A stretch of DNA of 7,487 nucleotides from Desulfobulbaceae bacterium UBA2213. Lineage in GTDB: Bacteria > Desulfobacterota > Desulfobulbia > Desulfobulbales > Desulfocapsaceae. The DNA lies in assembly GCA_002327225.1 (NCBI GenBank), contig DCUN01000117.1, forward strand, positions 4,210 to 11,696, given 5' to 3'. The translations under genes and the position numbers were made by a program. Of the stretch, positions 6,643 to 7,487 are shown piece by piece; the first letter of the stretch is position 1, and each line of letters opens with the position of its first letter. The notes under the pieces were generated by a model. It made no database searches. It saw only the letters and a program-made list of their open reading frames with translations, and was not told the origin of the DNA.

Positions 6643-6684
6643 CTTATAATCGATTCTTTACAACTGACACCAGGATATCTGGTA

Positions 6685-6691
6685 AAGGTGG
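6685..6691 (+). promoter_or_regulatory. Shine-Dalgarno deciding the start of the 6697 gene
   Basis: AAGGTGG ends five bases before the ATG at 6697. An in-frame GTG at 6688 lies within this ribosome-binding sequence and has only a distant AGGA (6672-6675, twelve bases away), so the ATG is the better start. Confidence 0.65.
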
Positions 6692-6696
6692 CAAAC

Positions 6697-7260
6697 ATGA
6701 TCCCAGCAAGACGAACAATAACCCTCTTCACTCCGGGAAAAATATATTCTGGCGAAATCGATGTGCCTAACGCATTATTGCGGACAACGGATCTGCTGAA
6801 CAGCGCCAATCTGTACTGGAAAGACCCTGCCTACAAAAGCTTCACTGACGGATTGTTGATGTATAATGTTGTTCTTTCTATCGATGGCGTTGATAAATAT
6901 CAGACATTTGAGAGCATCCAGATAAGACAGCCGAATATCATTTTTTTCTATGATGATTTTACAGGACTCGGCAGCTCGGAGGAAAAGGCACGGGCTGATA
7001 AGCTGAAAGAAAAAACCCGCGATGAGTCAAAGACCATTCACCTGATAACTAAAGCCAGGGTTAACTCGTTTTTTGATATGCAAGGGACCTTCCACGGCCT
7101 GTTCAAGAATAAATCAAGCCAGAAATATATCCCTATAAGCGACGTGATCATGCACGAAATCATCAGACAGCAGGACAAATGGGTAAAAAAAAGGGTCAAG
7201 CTGGCAAATAATTTTATCTGTGTAAACTCAAGTTATATCGAAGCCAGCTCCCTTGTTTAA
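6697..7260 (+). CDS. Conserved-looking protein of unknown function with two similar beta-rich modules
   Basis: I cannot assign a function. The 187-residue product has no signal peptide or membrane segment, so it is probably cytoplasmic. It appears to consist of two related halves. Module 1 (about 5-88) opens with RTITLFTPGKIYSGEIDVP, continues RTTDLLN (29-35) and closes with IQIRQPNIIFFYD (74-86). Module 2 (about 111-183) opens with KTIHLITKARVN, has GTFHGLF (130-136), YIPISDVI (144-151) and closes with NNFICVNSSYIEA (171-183). A charged linker (93-111, KARADKLKEKTRDE) joins them. The order strand, G-x-[IF] strand, TDLLN or PISDV, closing strand resembles the DUF6812-type small domain as I remember it; I could not test this. 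The ATG at 6697 is chosen for its AAGGTGG site; a GTG at 6688 would add three residues. It is flanked by hairpins upstream and a strong terminator downstream, so it is likely a single-gene unit. Confidence 0.8.
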   Translation: MIPARRTITLFTPGKIYSGEIDVPNALLRTTDLLNSANLYWKDPAYKSFTDGLLMYNVVLSIDGVDKYQTFESIQIRQPNIIFFYDDFTGLGSSEEKARADKLKEKTRDESKTIHLITKARVNSFFDMQGTFHGLFKNKSSQKYIPISDVIMHEIIRQQDKWVKKRVKLANNFICVNSSYIEASSLV

Positions 7261-7276
7261 GGGACGGCTTTTTCTT
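7242..7276 (+). terminator. Strong intrinsic terminator overlapping the stop codon of the 6697 gene
   Basis: The outer arms AGCC (7242-7245) and GGCT (7266-7269) and inner arms TCCCTT (7249-7254) and AAGGGA (7259-7264) form a ten-pair hairpin with a small internal loop (AGC opposite C) and a GTTT loop. It is followed by TTTTCTT. The TAA stop (7258-7260) lies within the loop and right arm, so the terminating ribosome would cover the hairpin. This is the clearest terminator in the window. Confidence 0.85.
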
Positions 7277-7334
7277 ATTGGTTTTGAATTTCAAGGAGAT
7301 GCCAGGAATGTGCTTGAAACTGTATGAATGAAAA

Positions 7335-7487
7335 TCACCCTTCCGCCCGCATTCGGTTGATCGCGGCCGCCACCTCGTGCAGTCGGGGCAGAGCGAGTGT
7401 CCCTGTTTTCCAGGGCGACAAGATATCGAGCCCCTTTTCTTCCACATCTTTGAGAGTAAGCTTCAGCCCTTCCCTAATATTTTCAGC
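7335..7487 (-). CDS. C-terminal 50 residues of an unrecognised protein (5' end beyond the window)
   Basis: Read on the minus strand from the right edge, an open frame of 50 codons ends at TGA (7337-7335). It begins AENIREGLKLTL, continues DVEEKGLDILSPWKTG (14-29) and ends LPRLHEVAAAINRMRAEG. The regular amphipathic pattern, ordinary codon use and the compact conserved-looking SPW..G.LA.PR..E.AAAINR stretch suggest a genuine protein end and not a chance frame. There is no membrane segment. I do not recognise the family. It converges on the unknown gene, and the hairpin at 7242-7276 separates them. On the minus strand no good U tract follows that hairpin, so its own terminator is unclear. Confidence 0.7.
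   Translation of the reverse strand, partial: AENIREGLKLTLKDVEEKGLDILSPWKTGTLALPRLHEVAAAINRMRAEG

Larger units (their letters stand above)
6426..6696. other. Spacer between eno and the two-module unknown gene
   Basis: This 271-base spacer is rich in A and T tracts and short inverted repeats: CCAGC-TCAA-GCTGG (6481-6494), a T8 run after GGCGCC (6509-6522), and the two CCGG hairpins listed separately. A TATAAT at 6645-6650 matches the -10 consensus perfectly and would start transcription about 40 bases before the 6697 ATG, but there is no recognisable -35 and no TGn extension. An 87-codon frame starting at 6507 runs out of register into the downstream gene and has no family features; I do not call it. 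Confidence 0.5.

Noticed and set aside
6507..6770. 87-codon plus-strand frame between eno and the unknown gene
   Set aside because: It overlaps the start of the better-supported gene at 6697 in another frame, contains lysine and phenylalanine runs from homopolymer tracts, and has no ribosome site.
1..7487. Mobile element, CRISPR array, tRNA/rRNA gene or defence cassette
   Set aside because: No transposase, integrase, regularly spaced direct repeats, cloverleaf or recognised defence protein was seen on either strand.

Overview
The window holds six complete protein genes and two partial ones. The base composition is fairly balanced and the layout is compact, alternating short divergent and convergent units. 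Gene content suggests a Gram-negative, anaerobe-type bacterium, and my best guess is the former Deltaproteobacteria (Desulfobacterota, Desulfobulbales-like). The guess rests on an inner-membrane-anchored TPR protein coupled to panC, a receiver plus degenerate-HD regulator of a type I associate with that group, and a two-module conserved unknown. It is an inference; no rRNA or other taxonomic marker is present.

Layout: (1) Positions 1-1332, minus strand: a membrane-anchored TPR-like protein (YfgM-like) whose stop overlaps the GTG start of panC (pantothenate synthetase, cut by the left edge). (2) 1333-1579: divergent spacer. (3) 1580-2947, plus: xseA, large subunit of exonuclease VII, with no visible Shine-Dalgarno and no xseB next to it. 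(4) 2971-3471, minus, convergent with xseA: a small secreted protein of unknown function with its own promoter-like sequence. (5) 3672-4823, minus: a response regulator with an intact receiver domain and an HD-GYP-derived output domain that lacks the metal-binding residues. (6) 4824-5138: AT-rich divergent spacer. (7) 5139-6425, plus: eno (enolase), all catalytic residues intact. (8) 6426-6696: spacer with two related hairpins. (9) 6697-7260, plus: a conserved-looking unknown built of two similar beta-rich modules, ending in a strong intrinsic terminator that overlaps its stop codon. (10) 7335-7487, minus: the C-terminal 50 residues of an unrecognised protein.

The genes do not form one pathway. 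They cover coenzyme A precursor synthesis (panC), envelope or secretion support (TPR protein), DNA repair (xseA), signalling (response regulator) and central carbon metabolism (eno), with two unknowns between them. I see no mobile element, CRISPR array, tRNA, rRNA or defence cassette. The most interesting items are the degenerate HD output domain, the duplicated-module unknown, and the secreted orphan with an operator-like palindrome over its putative promoter. I do not see convincing evidence of a new multi-gene system.
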